Part shown: positions 15,878-24,594 of the stretch, piece by piece
Layout: every line of letters begins with the position of its first letter
Numbering within the stretch: the first letter of the stretch is position 1
NCBI GenBank assembly: GCA_963843945.1
Contig: CAWJMF010000005.1
Span: forward strand, 1 to 64,000
DNA length: 64,000 nt
Source of the DNA: CAWJMF01 sp963843945
GTDB lineage: Bacteria; Vulcanimicrobiota; Vulcanimicrobiia; Vulcanimicrobiales; Vulcanimicrobiaceae
Direction of reading: 5' to 3'
The notes under the pieces: model-generated
What the model was told of the DNA's origin: nothing
The model's input: the letters and a program-made list of their open reading frames with translations, nothing else
Database searches by the model: none
Position numbers and translations under genes: made by a program

Positions 15878-15893
15878 GAAACCGCTCGGTCTG
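15878..15893. promoter_or_regulatory. Putative TetR operator upstream of tetR gene
   Basis: GAAACCGCTCGGTCTG lies 20-35 nt before the tetR start codon. It matches the perfect palindrome CAGACCGCTCGGTCTG at 16563-16578 at 14 of 16 positions. Its position over the likely promoter suggests autorepression. Confidence 0.65.
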
Positions 15894-15912
15894 TTTTCAG
15901 GTTTCGAGCGGC

Positions 15913-16536
15913 ATGGCGCGTCAGCTGTTGACCAAGGGTGCTCGCACGCGGGCGTCGATCGTTCGTGAGGCGGCAGAGCTCTTCAATACCCAAGGCTTTG
16001 CCGGGACGTCGCTTTCCGACGTCCTCGCCGCAACCGGGCTCGAAAAGGGCGGCCTCTACAACCACTTTCCCGGCGGCAAGGTCGAGCTGGCGGAAGCCGC
16101 CCTCACCTACGCGCTCTCGCTCGTGCGTACGCGCCGCAAGGCCGCGCTGGCGACGCCGGGACCGGCGCACGTGCGTCTCCTCCGGATGGTCGACGAAATG
16201 GTCGCCGAGCGCGACGCGACCAGCTTGAAAGGCGGTTGTCCGATCCAGAACGTCGCGGTCGAAGCCGACGACGGCGACGCCGCGCTGACCCCCCTCTTGC
16301 GCCAGGCTCGCACGGCGATGCGCGACTGGCAAGGTGCGATCGCAGCCGTCGTTCAGAACGGCATCGAAGACGGCGACCTGCGCGGCGATTGCGATCCCGG
16401 CACGATCGCGAACTTCGTTACCGCGTCGCTCGAGGGCGCGCTCATGATCAGCAAACTCTACCGCGACCGCGCCCACATGGCGCTGGTCGCCGGGAGCTTG
16501 CGCGGCTACATCTCGGGTCTGCGCGCCGCGCCGTGA
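15913..16536 (+). CDS. TetR/AcrR family transcriptional regulator
   Basis: A 207-aa repressor. The N-terminal helix-turn-helix spans about residues 12-58 (TRASIVREAAELFNTQGF, LSDVLAATGLEKGGLYNHF). The C-terminal ligand domain is of the TetR_C type seen in YcdC/NemR-like regulators and contains one Cys (GGCPIQN), which could sense electrophiles. It overlaps the MFS efflux gene by 4 nt (GTGA), forming one unit. Two matching palindromes, one before this gene and one at the junction, are the likely binding sites. Confidence 0.93.
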   Translation: MARQLLTKGARTRASIVREAAELFNTQGFAGTSLSDVLAATGLEKGGLYNHFPGGKVELAEAALTYALSLVRTRRKAALATPGPAHVRLLRMVDEMVAERDATSLKGGCPIQNVAVEADDGDAALTPLLRQARTAMRDWQGAIAAVVQNGIEDGDLRGDCDPGTIANFVTASLEGALMISKLYRDRAHMALVAGSLRGYISGLRAAP

Positions 16537-18116
16537 GCGCCGTCCTTTCCTTGCCTGAAAAACAGACCGCTCGGTCTGCGCCGAGCGTGCCCGTCGACGT
16601 GGTTGAGTACGGCCGGCGCCGGGTTCTCGTCGTCGTGGGCGTGATGCTGGCGACGGTTCTGCAAGTCCTGGACGCGACGATCGTCAACGTCGCACTCCCC
16701 ACGATTCAGGGCAACCTGGGTGCAAACCTCAACGAGGGCACCTGGATCATCACCGGTTACATCATCGCGGCGGTCATCGTCATCCCGTTGACGCCGTGGC
16801 TGCAAACGCGCTTCGGCCGCAAGCGCTACTACGTCAGCGCGATTCTCGGCTTCACGATCACCTCGGTGCTGTGCGGCCTTGCGAACACGTTCGAGGAAGA
16901 GGTCTTCTTCCGCGTGCTGCAAGGGCTCTGCGGCGGCGGCCTGCTGCCGACGGGGCAAGCGATCCTGCGCGACACCTTCCCGCCGAAAGAGATCGGGCGC
17001 AGCCAAGTACTGGTCGCGCTCGGTGCGATCGTCGGTCCGAGCGTCGGCCCGACCCTCGGAGGCATTCTCACCGACCAGCTCTCGTGGAACTGGGTCTTCT
17101 ACATCAACGTCGTTCCCGGTTTGCTGGCCGCCGGGATCTTGATCTTCACCCTGCGCGATCCGCTGCGGCCCCAACGGATCCCGGTCGACGGATTCGGGCT
17201 GGCGCTGCTCGCGCTGGGCCTGGGCTCGCTGCAGTACGTCTTGAACGAAGGCGAGCGCAACGACTGGTTCGGTGATGCGCGGATCGCAAGCTTTGCCGGC
17301 GTCGCGGCGACTGCGCTCGCCGGATTCGTGGCGTGGGAGCTCTTCGGCGCGAAGCGCCCGATCGTCGACCTGCGCATTCTCGGCCGCAAGACGGTTTGGG
17401 CAGGCTGCCTGTTGGCGATGACGATCGGCTTCACGCTCTACGGCTCGATCGTGATCACGCCGCAGTTCAACCAAGGCATTCTCAACTTCACCGCCACGAT
17501 GAGCGGCGAATCGATCTTGATCCGCGCGCTGGCGATCCTGGCTTGTACGCCGCTGACGCTGGTGTTCTTGAATCGCTTCAAGCTCAACCCGCGCATCTTG
17601 TTGGGCGTCGGCTTCATCCTGGTCGGAATCGCGAATTGCCTCCAGGCCCAGGTTACGACCTCGCAATCGGACTTCTGGACGTTCTGGATTCCGCTGGCGC
17701 TCGGCGGCGTCGGCTTCTCGCAACTGCTCGCACCGCTTTCGGTGGCCGTGCTCAGTACGGTGCGTGGCATCGACACGGCGAAGGCTTCATCGCTGCTCAG
17801 TCTCTCCCAGCAACTGGGGGGCTCGCTGAGTACCGCAGTGCTCGTCACGATGCTCGACCGCCGCGCCGCCTTCCACCAGGCCGTGCTCGCGGCCGGAATC
17901 ACGCACGCGAACCCGAGCGTGCAGCGCCTCCTTTTCACGATCGGTCCCGCCGGATTGCAGCGCGCCTATGCAATCGTTTTCCGGGAGGCTAACACGCTCG
18001 CCTTTGCCGACACGTTCTGGATGCTCGGCGCCGTCGCGCTCGTTCTCACGCCGCTCGTGCTGCTCGTTCGCGGACAACGCACGACCGAACGCGCGACGCT
18101 TCCCGTCCCGGAATAG
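16533..18116 (+). CDS. DHA2-type MFS multidrug efflux transporter (EmrB/QacA-like)
   Basis: About 527 aa with 14 predicted transmembrane helices. The first helix carries LDATIVNVALPTIQG, the DHA2 motif D1, followed by WIITGYIIAAVIVIPL and the motif-A-like loop RFGRKRYY. Motif C is seen in GAIVGPSVGPTLGG. It exports hydrophobic drugs or metabolites using the proton gradient. The GTG at 16533 overlaps the tetR stop. However, the second TetR palindrome lies inside codons 11-16, so a separate promoter with the GTG at 16587 as start is also possible. No EmrA partner is adjacent. Confidence 0.93.
   Translation: MSAVLSLPEKQTARSAPSVPVDVVEYGRRRVLVVVGVMLATVLQVLDATIVNVALPTIQGNLGANLNEGTWIITGYIIAAVIVIPLTPWLQTRFGRKRYYVSAILGFTITSVLCGLANTFEEEVFFRVLQGLCGGGLLPTGQAILRDTFPPKEIGRSQVLVALGAIVGPSVGPTLGGILTDQLSWNWVFYINVVPGLLAAGILIFTLRDPLRPQRIPVDGFGLALLALGLGSLQYVLNEGERNDWFGDARIASFAGVAATALAGFVAWELFGAKRPIVDLRILGRKTVWAGCLLAMTIGFTLYGSIVITPQFNQGILNFTATMSGESILIRALAILACTPLTLVFLNRFKLNPRILLGVGFILVGIANCLQAQVTTSQSDFWTFWIPLALGGVGFSQLLAPLSVAVLSTVRGIDTAKASSLLSLSQQLGGSLSTAVLVTMLDRRAAFHQAVLAAGITHANPSVQRLLFTIGPAGLQRAYAIVFREANTLAFADTFWMLGAVALVLTPLVLLVRGQRTTERATLPVPE
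16563..16578. promoter_or_regulatory. Putative TetR operator, perfect palindrome
   Basis: CAGACCGCTCGGTCTG is a perfect 7-2-7 inverted repeat. It resembles the NemR-type box built on AGACC/GGTCT halves and repeats the site before tetR. It sits in the first codons of the MFS reading frame. Confidence 0.7.
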
Positions 18117-18152
18117 CCGGGAACACCGCTGCCGGGGCCGTAAGTAGCGCGC

Positions 18153-20771
18153 GTGGCGCACGATGCCTTCATTTCGTACGCATTCGAGGATCGGGACGTC
18201 GCCGGCACGCTCTGCGATAAACTCGAGGCAGCGGGAATACGCTGCTGGATAGCGCCGCGCGACGCACGCCCCGGTCTGCCTTACGGCGCACAGATCGTCC
18301 AGGCGATCGCTCAGAGCCGCATCGAAGTGCTCCTCTTCTCGCGCTATGCGAACGAGTCGCGGGCCGTGTTGGGCGAAGTCGAACTGGGAGCGAATCGCGA
18401 GAAGTCAATTCTTCCCGTGCGCGTCGAGAACGTGGAGCCTGCCGACGCGCTCGAGTATTACATCCGGGCCGTCCAATGGTTCGACGCGACGCGTCCCCCG
18501 CTCGACGCGCGCTTGAGCGAAGTCGTCGGCATCGCAAGAGACGTGCTCGGCGGAGTCCCGCAACCGGTCACGCCCGCGCCGGAGACGAAAGGAAATCTGC
18601 CCGCGCAAGTGACGTCTTTCGTCGGCCGCGATGCGGAAATCGCGGAAGTTGCAGGCTTGATCGGCGAAGCGCGCCTGGTCACGCTGACAGGCTCCGCCGG
18701 CGTGGGGAAGACGCGCGCGAGTTTGCAAGTCGCCGCCTCGGTCCGGGACCAATTCAAAGACGGCGCTTGGTTCATCGAGCTGGCGCCGCTCACGAACGGC
18801 GACTACGTCCCTTCCGCCGTCGCGCAAGCGCTCGGTCTGAACGTCGCGCCGGCGGGGGAGGCTACCGCGCAATTGGCTCGCGCACTGAAAGCAGAACGGC
18901 GGCTGCTCGTCTTCGACAACTGCGAACATCTCACGGAGGCTGCCGGGCGCCTCATCACGCAGCTCTTACGCGACTGCCCGAACGTAAACGTCATCGCCTC
19001 GAGCCGCCAGGCGCTCGGGATCGCAGGCGAACGGCTCTACGCGCTGCCGGCGCTGGCGAATCCGAGCCGGAGGGAGAGCGCGCGGATCACGCGCTTCGAC
19101 GCCGCGCGCTTCCCCGCGATTGCACTCTTCGTAGAGCGCGCCATCGCCGTCGCTCGCGACTTCACGCTCACCGACGAAAACGCGCCTTTCGTTGCCGAAG
19201 TCTGCCGGCGCCTCGACGGCATCCCGCTCGCCATCGAGCTCGCCGCGGCGCGGGTGAGGGTTCTCGCGCCACGGCAGCTGCGCGATCAGCTCGACGAGCG
19301 TTTCCGTTTGCTCACCGGCGGACGCCGGGACGCACTGCCGCGCCAGCGGACGCTGCGCGCCCTCATCGACTGGAGTTACGACCTGCTCGACGAGCCCGAG
19401 CGCCGGCTCTTCCGGCGTCTCGGCACTTTCGTCGACGGATTCTCGCTCGAGGGCGCCCTCGCCGTCGGTGCCGGTGACGGACTCGAGACCGACGCGCTTC
19501 TCGACCTGCTCGAGTCACTCGTCGATAAGTCTTTAGTTCTGGCCGAGCCGGACGGCGACGCGCTCCGTTACCGTTTGCTCGAGTCGACGCGACTTTACGC
19601 GCGTGAAAAGCTTGCCGCTGCCGGCGAGAGCGACGCGAGTTCGAGCCGGCATCTCCACTACTTGCGCGACCGTTTCAGCGCCATCCGCGAGCGCCACGAG
19701 ACGACCGCGCGCATCGGCGAGATGACGGCGGCTTTGGCGACCGAGTTGGAAGACGTGCGAGCCGCACTCGATTGGGCGCTGCGGAGCCCCGAGGGTCGGA
19801 CCGGTGCGGAACTCATGTTCGCGATCGGCGCCATGTGGGGGACCGCCGGCCTCTACGCCGAAGCGCTCGGCCGCATCGAGGGCTTCCTGGCCGCGCTTTC
19901 GGGCACCGACCCGCGAACGCTCGCCCGGCTCTGGATCGGCATCTCCGGCCTGGCTTCAAACTCGGCACACACGGCGCGCGCGTTCGAAGCCGCCGAGAAG
20001 GCGATTCGGTACGCGCGCGAGTGCGGTGACCCAGCCGCGCTCGCCGACGCCCTGCGGGCTTACGCGTGGAATGCGGCGCGGCTCCGGAAGTTCGAAGAAG
20101 CCGAGAAGGCGCTTCGAGAAGCCGAAGCGATACCGGCACCCTCCGCTCGATTCCGCCTGGTCTTGCTCGACGCGCGCGCGATCGTGAGTTCGCAGCGCGG
20201 CGACTTGCCGGCGGCCGCGGCCGCGTACGCGGACCTTCGCGACGCCTATCGCGCACTCGGCAACTCGCTCATGGAGCGTGCGACGGCCGCGAATCTCGCC
20301 GAGTTGGAACACGCTCGCGGTCAAACGCGACGCTCCATCGAGATCGTCCGCGAGCTGCTTCCGGGCTTTCGCGACGACGGCGATCAGACGAGCTACGTCC
20401 AAGCGCTTTCCAACCTCGCGGGCTACCTCGCGGCCGTCGACGACCTTCCCGCTGCGCGCGCAGCGGCGCAGGAGTCGATCCGTGAGCTCGCGCCGCGCGA
20501 GCCGGATTCCGCCTTCGTTGCGGGCGCGATCGAGCACGTGGCATTGACGCTGGCCCTCGGAAACGACAGCGAGCGCGCCGCGAAGCTGGCCGCGTATGTC
20601 GATGCCGCCTATGGAAAACTCGGGTTCCAGCGCGAGTTCACCGAACGCACGACCCACGAACGCCTCATGCGCGTCCTGCGCGAGCGGTTCTCGCAGGAAG
20701 AGCTCGAGACGATGAGTGCGAAAGGGTCGGACTTCACGCCGGCCGAGGCGATCGCCGAGGCTTTGCGTTGA
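18153..20771 (+). CDS. TIR-domain STAND ATPase with TPR-like C-terminal region
   Basis: A 872-aa protein. Residues 1-135 are a TIR domain (DAFISYAFEDRDVAGTL, WIAPRDARPG, EVLLFSRYANESR). Residues about 160-480 are an AfsR/NB-ARC-like ATPase: FVGRDAEIAEV, Walker A GSAGVGKTR near 180, Walker B RLLVFDNCEHL, SRQALGIAGE, and a DGIPLAIELAAAR motif. A winged-helix stretch (TLRALIDWSYDLLDEPERRLF) follows, then helical repeats from about 520 to the end. It starts with GTG, 36 nt after the MFS gene. This build fits ligand-triggered signalling or defence; the trigger and the TIR reaction are unknown. I cannot assign the catalytic Glu with certainty. Confidence 0.9.
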   Translation: MAHDAFISYAFEDRDVAGTLCDKLEAAGIRCWIAPRDARPGLPYGAQIVQAIAQSRIEVLLFSRYANESRAVLGEVELGANREKSILPVRVENVEPADALEYYIRAVQWFDATRPPLDARLSEVVGIARDVLGGVPQPVTPAPETKGNLPAQVTSFVGRDAEIAEVAGLIGEARLVTLTGSAGVGKTRASLQVAASVRDQFKDGAWFIELAPLTNGDYVPSAVAQALGLNVAPAGEATAQLARALKAERRLLVFDNCEHLTEAAGRLITQLLRDCPNVNVIASSRQALGIAGERLYALPALANPSRRESARITRFDAARFPAIALFVERAIAVARDFTLTDENAPFVAEVCRRLDGIPLAIELAAARVRVLAPRQLRDQLDERFRLLTGGRRDALPRQRTLRALIDWSYDLLDEPERRLFRRLGTFVDGFSLEGALAVGAGDGLETDALLDLLESLVDKSLVLAEPDGDALRYRLLESTRLYAREKLAAAGESDASSSRHLHYLRDRFSAIRERHETTARIGEMTAALATELEDVRAALDWALRSPEGRTGAELMFAIGAMWGTAGLYAEALGRIEGFLAALSGTDPRTLARLWIGISGLASNSAHTARAFEAAEKAIRYARECGDPAALADALRAYAWNAARLRKFEEAEKALREAEAIPAPSARFRLVLLDARAIVSSQRGDLPAAAAAYADLRDAYRALGNSLMERATAANLAELEHARGQTRRSIEIVRELLPGFRDDGDQTSYVQALSNLAGYLAAVDDLPAARAAAQESIRELAPREPDSAFVAGAIEHVALTLALGNDSERAAKLAAYVDAAYGKLGFQREFTERTTHERLMRVLRERFSQEELETMSAKGSDFTPAEAIAEALR

Positions 20772-20795
20772 TGCAGCGACGACCTCCGCCCGCCC

Positions 20796-21758
20796 CTAAA
20801 TCGCCATGAGATCCGCACCGACGATAATCTCGCCGGTATAGTGTTTGGCCGGCGGTTCGCGCCAACTCGCGTCGGTCAAGGTCGGGTCGTAGGACGGCAC
20901 CAAATGCGAGAGTGCGAGCCGCTTCACGCCGGCCGCTGCCGCGACGCGTCCGACGTCCTCGGCATCGGTGTGCGCGGCGACGATGTGCTCGCGCAGCCGC
21001 GACGCGTTCGGGTTGAGTGCGAGCAGCCGATCGAGCGCGCTCGTGAGGAGCACTTCGTGGACGAGAAGGTCCGCGCCGCTCGCGAAACGACCCAGCGATT
21101 CGAGATACGTGGTGTCCCCCGAGAAAACTACGGTGCGGTCGGGCGTCGTGAACTTATACGCGTAAGCGGGAACGACCGGCGGGTGATGGACGAGCGCGGC
21201 TTCGACCGTCACGAGTTCGTCGCGGTAGACGATCCCCGGCTGCGAGAACTCGTGCGCCACGAAGAGCGGGCGCGGATCCGGCCGGCCCTCGTCGGGTATG
21301 CGTACGCCGATATCGTAGGCATGATATTGCAAGGCCAGATCGATCAGTTCGGCAACGCGCGGCGGCCCGTAGACCCCGATCGGGTGCCGTAACCCGGTTG
21401 CCCAACTGAGGACCAGCAGATTGCCGAGGTCGGCGTTGTGGTCGCTGTGATGGTGCGTAATGAAGATCGCGCGCGTCTTTAGGACGCCGAGTTTGGCCGC
21501 GACGAGTTGCCGAGCCGCACCGTAGCCGCAGTCCATCAGATAGACGACATCGTCGACAACGACCGCGGCTGCCGGGGAAGAGCGCCCCGGTCGCAAAGCG
21601 GGACCGCCCGCCGTTCCGAGCAGGATCACCCGCGTGCGACCGGCCGGAGGTTCGAGCTGCCCTTGCGCCGATGCCGCCGTCGTGCTCAACGCCGCTTCCG
21701 CGCCATACGTTGCAAGAGCCAGCGCGTTGAGAAAGCCAAGCCGCGAACAGTCGTGCAC
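20796..21758 (-). CDS. MBL-fold metallo-hydrolase, exported
   Basis: A 320-aa protein with an N-terminal signal-like segment (residues 8-32, ending ASAQG). The metallo-beta-lactamase signature THHHSDHNAD sits near residues 100-109, a GDT motif (VVFSGDTTY) supplies the bridging Asp, and a late SHLVPSYDP supplies the last His. The sequence resembles arylsulfatase/RNase Z-like MBL enzymes of the secreted type. The substrate is unknown. The start is a GTG. Confidence 0.88.
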   Translation of the reverse strand: MHDCSRLGFLNALALATYGAEAALSTTAASAQGQLEPPAGRTRVILLGTAGGPALRPGRSSPAAAVVVDDVVYLMDCGYGAARQLVAAKLGVLKTRAIFITHHHSDHNADLGNLLVLSWATGLRHPIGVYGPPRVAELIDLALQYHAYDIGVRIPDEGRPDPRPLFVAHEFSQPGIVYRDELVTVEAALVHHPPVVPAYAYKFTTPDRTVVFSGDTTYLESLGRFASGADLLVHEVLLTSALDRLLALNPNASRLREHIVAAHTDAEDVGRVAAAAGVKRLALSHLVPSYDPTLTDASWREPPAKHYTGEIIVGADLMAI

Positions 21759-21868
21759 GAATCGGTCTTACCGCGCCACGATGCGCCTTCCTACGAACGC
21801 CGCGCCCGATCACAAGAGGGCCGCTCGCGGCGTTGCTACGGCAGAACGATTTGCAGGAGCGTCACGAC

Positions 21869-22591
21869 GTGAGCGTATCGCCGCCCGCCAAGCTTCGCAA
21901 TTTTCTCGGCTGGGCTTTCGTCATCTCGATCGGGCTACATCTCGTGTTGCTTCCGATCGTCGGCCGGACGCGGCCGCTTCAAGTGCCACCCGAGCCGCGC
22001 GATCTGCTCGTTACTCTCGCGATGCCGACAGCCGCGCCGCGCCCGCGACCCAAACCGCGCCCGAAGCCGCGTGCTCCGGCGCCGGCGCGGACGAGCGCCG
22101 CGCAAGCCGCGACGCGAACCCGGGCGCACGTACCGCACGTTCACCTGCAGCCGTCACAAGCGGCGAGCACCGCGTTCGCGCCGCTTGCCACCGGGACGGA
22201 CAGCCCGGCCAGCGACGCTACCGGCGGCGGAGCGAGCCCGGGTTCCGGCGGCCAGGGCTCTCTCGAGTCCGGACCCGCGCCGACGCCCACCCCGACGCCA
22301 AAGGCCGCCTGCGCGCAGCCGCACGTCGACGCGGCGGTAACCCACGCGGTGGAACCGGAGTATCCGGAAGTCGCTCGGCAGCAGGGCCTCACCGGTACGA
22401 CGCAAGTGAAAGTCACGCTCGCAGAAAACGGGGCCGTGATCGACGCGCAGGTCTACGCGAGTTCCGGGAGTACCGCGCTCGACGTAGCCGCGATTGCCGC
22501 CGCCAAGCGCAGTTCGTTCGCGCCCGAGATCGACGACTGCCGGCAGCACGCCGGCTCCTACCTGTTTCGCGCGGAGTTCTCCGCGCAGTAG
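21869..22591 (+). CDS. TonB-like energy transducer protein
   Basis: About 240 aa: a cytoplasmic N-terminus, one transmembrane helix (FLGWAFVISIGLHLVLLPIV), a Pro/Arg/Lys-rich periplasmic linker (PRPRPKPRPKPRAPAPA), and a C-terminal TonB domain (VEPEYPEVARQQGLTGTTQV and onward). The last part has two cysteines, one before the domain and one near the end. The GTG at 21869 is chosen because AGGAG lies 9 nt before it; TTG 21833 would add 12 residues. ExbB/ExbD are not adjacent. Confidence 0.85.
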   Translation: MSVSPPAKLRNFLGWAFVISIGLHLVLLPIVGRTRPLQVPPEPRDLLVTLAMPTAAPRPRPKPRPKPRAPAPARTSAAQAATRTRAHVPHVHLQPSQAASTAFAPLATGTDSPASDATGGGASPGSGGQGSLESGPAPTPTPTPKAACAQPHVDAAVTHAVEPEYPEVARQQGLTGTTQVKVTLAENGAVIDAQVYASSGSTALDVAAIAAAKRSSFAPEIDDCRQHAGSYLFRAEFSAQ

Positions 22592-22663
22592 GCGCGCCCA
22601 AAAAACCCTGGATGCGTAATTTTACGGACGCGCCCAACGCCGGCCGGATCGTACCGTGGGTTC

Positions 22664-23236
22664 ATGACGAACCTTCTGCTTGCGGCGCTCGGCGTCGCGC
22701 TCCACGCCTTCGAATGTCTCTTGATTGCGGACTTCTGCGCGGGCTTTCTCCACTGGGCCGAGGATACGTGGCTCGCGCCGGGTCGCAACGCGTTGCTCGA
22801 TCGTTGGATCGTCGAGCCGAACATCGAGCACCACCGCCGGCCGGGTGCCATCCGGCAAGGGACGTATTGGGAAACGAACGCGGTCACCATCTGCATCTCT
22901 GCGGCGCTCGCGGCGCTGTTCGCGGCAAGCGGCGTGCACGCATGGGAAGCCTATCTCGTGCTGTTGATCGGCTCGCAGTCGAATCAGCTCCACGCTTGGA
23001 GCCACACCGCGAATCCGCCGCCGCCGATCGCGTGGCTGCAGCGGATTCACCTCCTGCAGTCGGCGTCCGAACACGCGGTGCACCATAAACGGCCCTACGG
23101 CGTCCGCTATTGCACGACCACCAACGGGCTCAATCCCATACTCGACGGCGCAGGTTTCTGGCGCGCCCTCGAATCGGTGGCGGAATTCTTCGGGGCGAAG
23201 GTGTACCGGGCGACCGAGGAGCGTCATGGCTACTGA
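22664..23236 (+). CDS. CarF/TMEM189-type lipid desaturase
   Basis: A 190-aa membrane protein of the lipid desaturase family that includes plasmanylethanolamine desaturase. It carries the histidine motifs of the diiron site: ADFCAGFLHWAEDTW around residue 30, EPNIEHHRRPG around 55, LHAWSH around 113, and EHAVHHKRPYG around 135, within four hydrophobic helices. CarF of myxobacteria forms the vinyl ether bond of plasmalogens. Whether this organism makes ether lipids is not shown here. Confidence 0.85.
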   Translation: MTNLLLAALGVALHAFECLLIADFCAGFLHWAEDTWLAPGRNALLDRWIVEPNIEHHRRPGAIRQGTYWETNAVTICISAALAALFAASGVHAWEAYLVLLIGSQSNQLHAWSHTANPPPPIAWLQRIHLLQSASEHAVHHKRPYGVRYCTTTNGLNPILDGAGFWRALESVAEFFGAKVYRATEERHGY

Positions 23237-23303
23237 GGCATTTCGCAGGACGCAGGTCCGGCCGAACCTTGCCAGGCCGGCGCCGGAATTGCTAGCATAA
23301 GGC

Positions 23304-24011
23304 ATGCAACGCTCAACTTTTCTCGCCGTCAGCGCCGCTGCGGCTTCACTCTCGGCGGCTAAGGCCGCGGCTGCCGCCGACGTCCCAGGTGGCACGGATC
23401 TGGTCGAACCACGCAGCAGCTTCGATGAGAAGGCTTTCATCGCGGCGATCGATCGGCCGGCCGACATTCGTCAACTGTGGGACAACGTGGCGCTTCGGCC
23501 CGGCGTCCTGAGCAATATCAAGAACAGCCTCAACACGCTGCAATTTGGATTCGGTTACGATCCGAAGCGCATCAGCATCGCGGCCATCAACCACGGTCCC
23601 TCGGTGACGTACACGTACTCGGACTACGTCTGGACGAAATACGGCATCGGCGACTTCTTCGACTTCAAGGATTCCTCCGGGAACCGGATCGCGACGAACG
23701 TCTTCTTCGCGCGCAAATTTCCGCCGACCGCCTCCAAAGATCCCAGCGCCGAGAATGGGATCTATCAGGACACGGGGATCGTGGCGCTCCAGGAACGCGG
23801 CGTTGTTTTCGTGACCTGTCATACGGCGGTCGAGGAGCAGTCGCGCCAACTCATCAAGGCGGGAAAAGCACCGGCCGGCATGGGCGCGACCGATGTCTCG
23901 GGCGACATCCTCTCGCATTTGATCCCTGGAGCGTTAGTCGTTCCCGGCGGAGTCGGCACGCTCGCGGTCATGCAAGCGAAGTACGGCTATACGTACGCGA
24001 CGGTTCAGTAG
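23304..24011 (+). CDS. Exported DsrE-like family protein
   Basis: A 235-aa protein with a signal peptide rich in Ala (AVSAAAASLSAAKAAAAAD). Its C-terminal half (GIVALQERGVVFVTCHTAVE, then GALVVPGGVGTLAVMQAKYG) resembles the alpha/beta fold of DsrE/DsrF-like proteins with a single Cys in TCH. The middle part, FGYDPKRISIAAINHGPSV, also fits that fold. The role is unknown; sulfur-carrier-like or small-molecule binding functions are possible. Confidence 0.6.
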   Translation: MQRSTFLAVSAAAASLSAAKAAAAADVPGGTDLVEPRSSFDEKAFIAAIDRPADIRQLWDNVALRPGVLSNIKNSLNTLQFGFGYDPKRISIAAINHGPSVTYTYSDYVWTKYGIGDFFDFKDSSGNRIATNVFFARKFPPTASKDPSAENGIYQDTGIVALQERGVVFVTCHTAVEEQSRQLIKAGKAPAGMGATDVSGDILSHLIPGALVVPGGVGTLAVMQAKYGYTYATVQ

Positions 24012-24032
24012 TCAGCCGAAGGGCGGCCTCCG

Positions 24033-24530
24033 CTAGAGCGAATCGGTCTGGCAGAACGCCTTCATCGATTTGATGACGGCGGGATCCCAATCCTTATCGC
24101 TGCGGACGTACGTAAACGTCAGCACCCCCGCCGTCGGGGTCTCCGGCAGCAACACGCGGTTGATGATGACTTGATGGCCGGGCGGCCCGGCCGAGAACTC
24201 GACCATGTGGCCGGTCTTCCCGTCGCAGGTCAGGTCCTTATTCACCGCCGGCTTGACGTGGTTCGAGCTGAAGTTCGTTTCGATCAGCGTCAGCGAGTCC
24301 GCGTAGGACTGCGTGCTGTCATCGACGAGCGTGAAGGTGTCGACTTCGTCCGGAATGTGCCACTGGCTGGATTTACGCGTCGCGGGCGGCGGGGCGTTCG
24401 CGTCGGGATCGACGAACTTCCACGGAAAACCAAGGGTAAACGCCGGACCGTTACCCGCAGCGGCCAGGCTTCCGAGCATCCCTATCAAGCCGGCCGTCAA
24501 AGCCAGCGTCCCGAGTAACGGACGAAGCAT
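24033..24530 (-). CDS. Secreted protein of unknown function
   Basis: A 165-aa protein with a signal peptide (LLGTLALTAGLIGMLGSLAAA) and a mature domain with two cysteines (DLTCDGKTG and KAFCQTDSL), likely a disulfide. The phrase AVIKSMKAFC near the end is typical of small secreted single-domain proteins in which the last helix carries a Cys. I recognise no named family. It is convergent with the DsrE-like gene. Confidence 0.65.
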   Translation of the reverse strand: MLRPLLGTLALTAGLIGMLGSLAAAGNGPAFTLGFPWKFVDPDANAPPPATRKSSQWHIPDEVDTFTLVDDSTQSYADSLTLIETNFSSNHVKPAVNKDLTCDGKTGHMVEFSAGPPGHQVIINRVLLPETPTAGVLTFTYVRSDKDWDPAVIKSMKAFCQTDSL

Positions 24531-24594
24531 TCCTAAATCTACTCCGGACGTCGCCGAACGACGTTAGACATTGGCAAAATAAGTGTTCGGAAGT

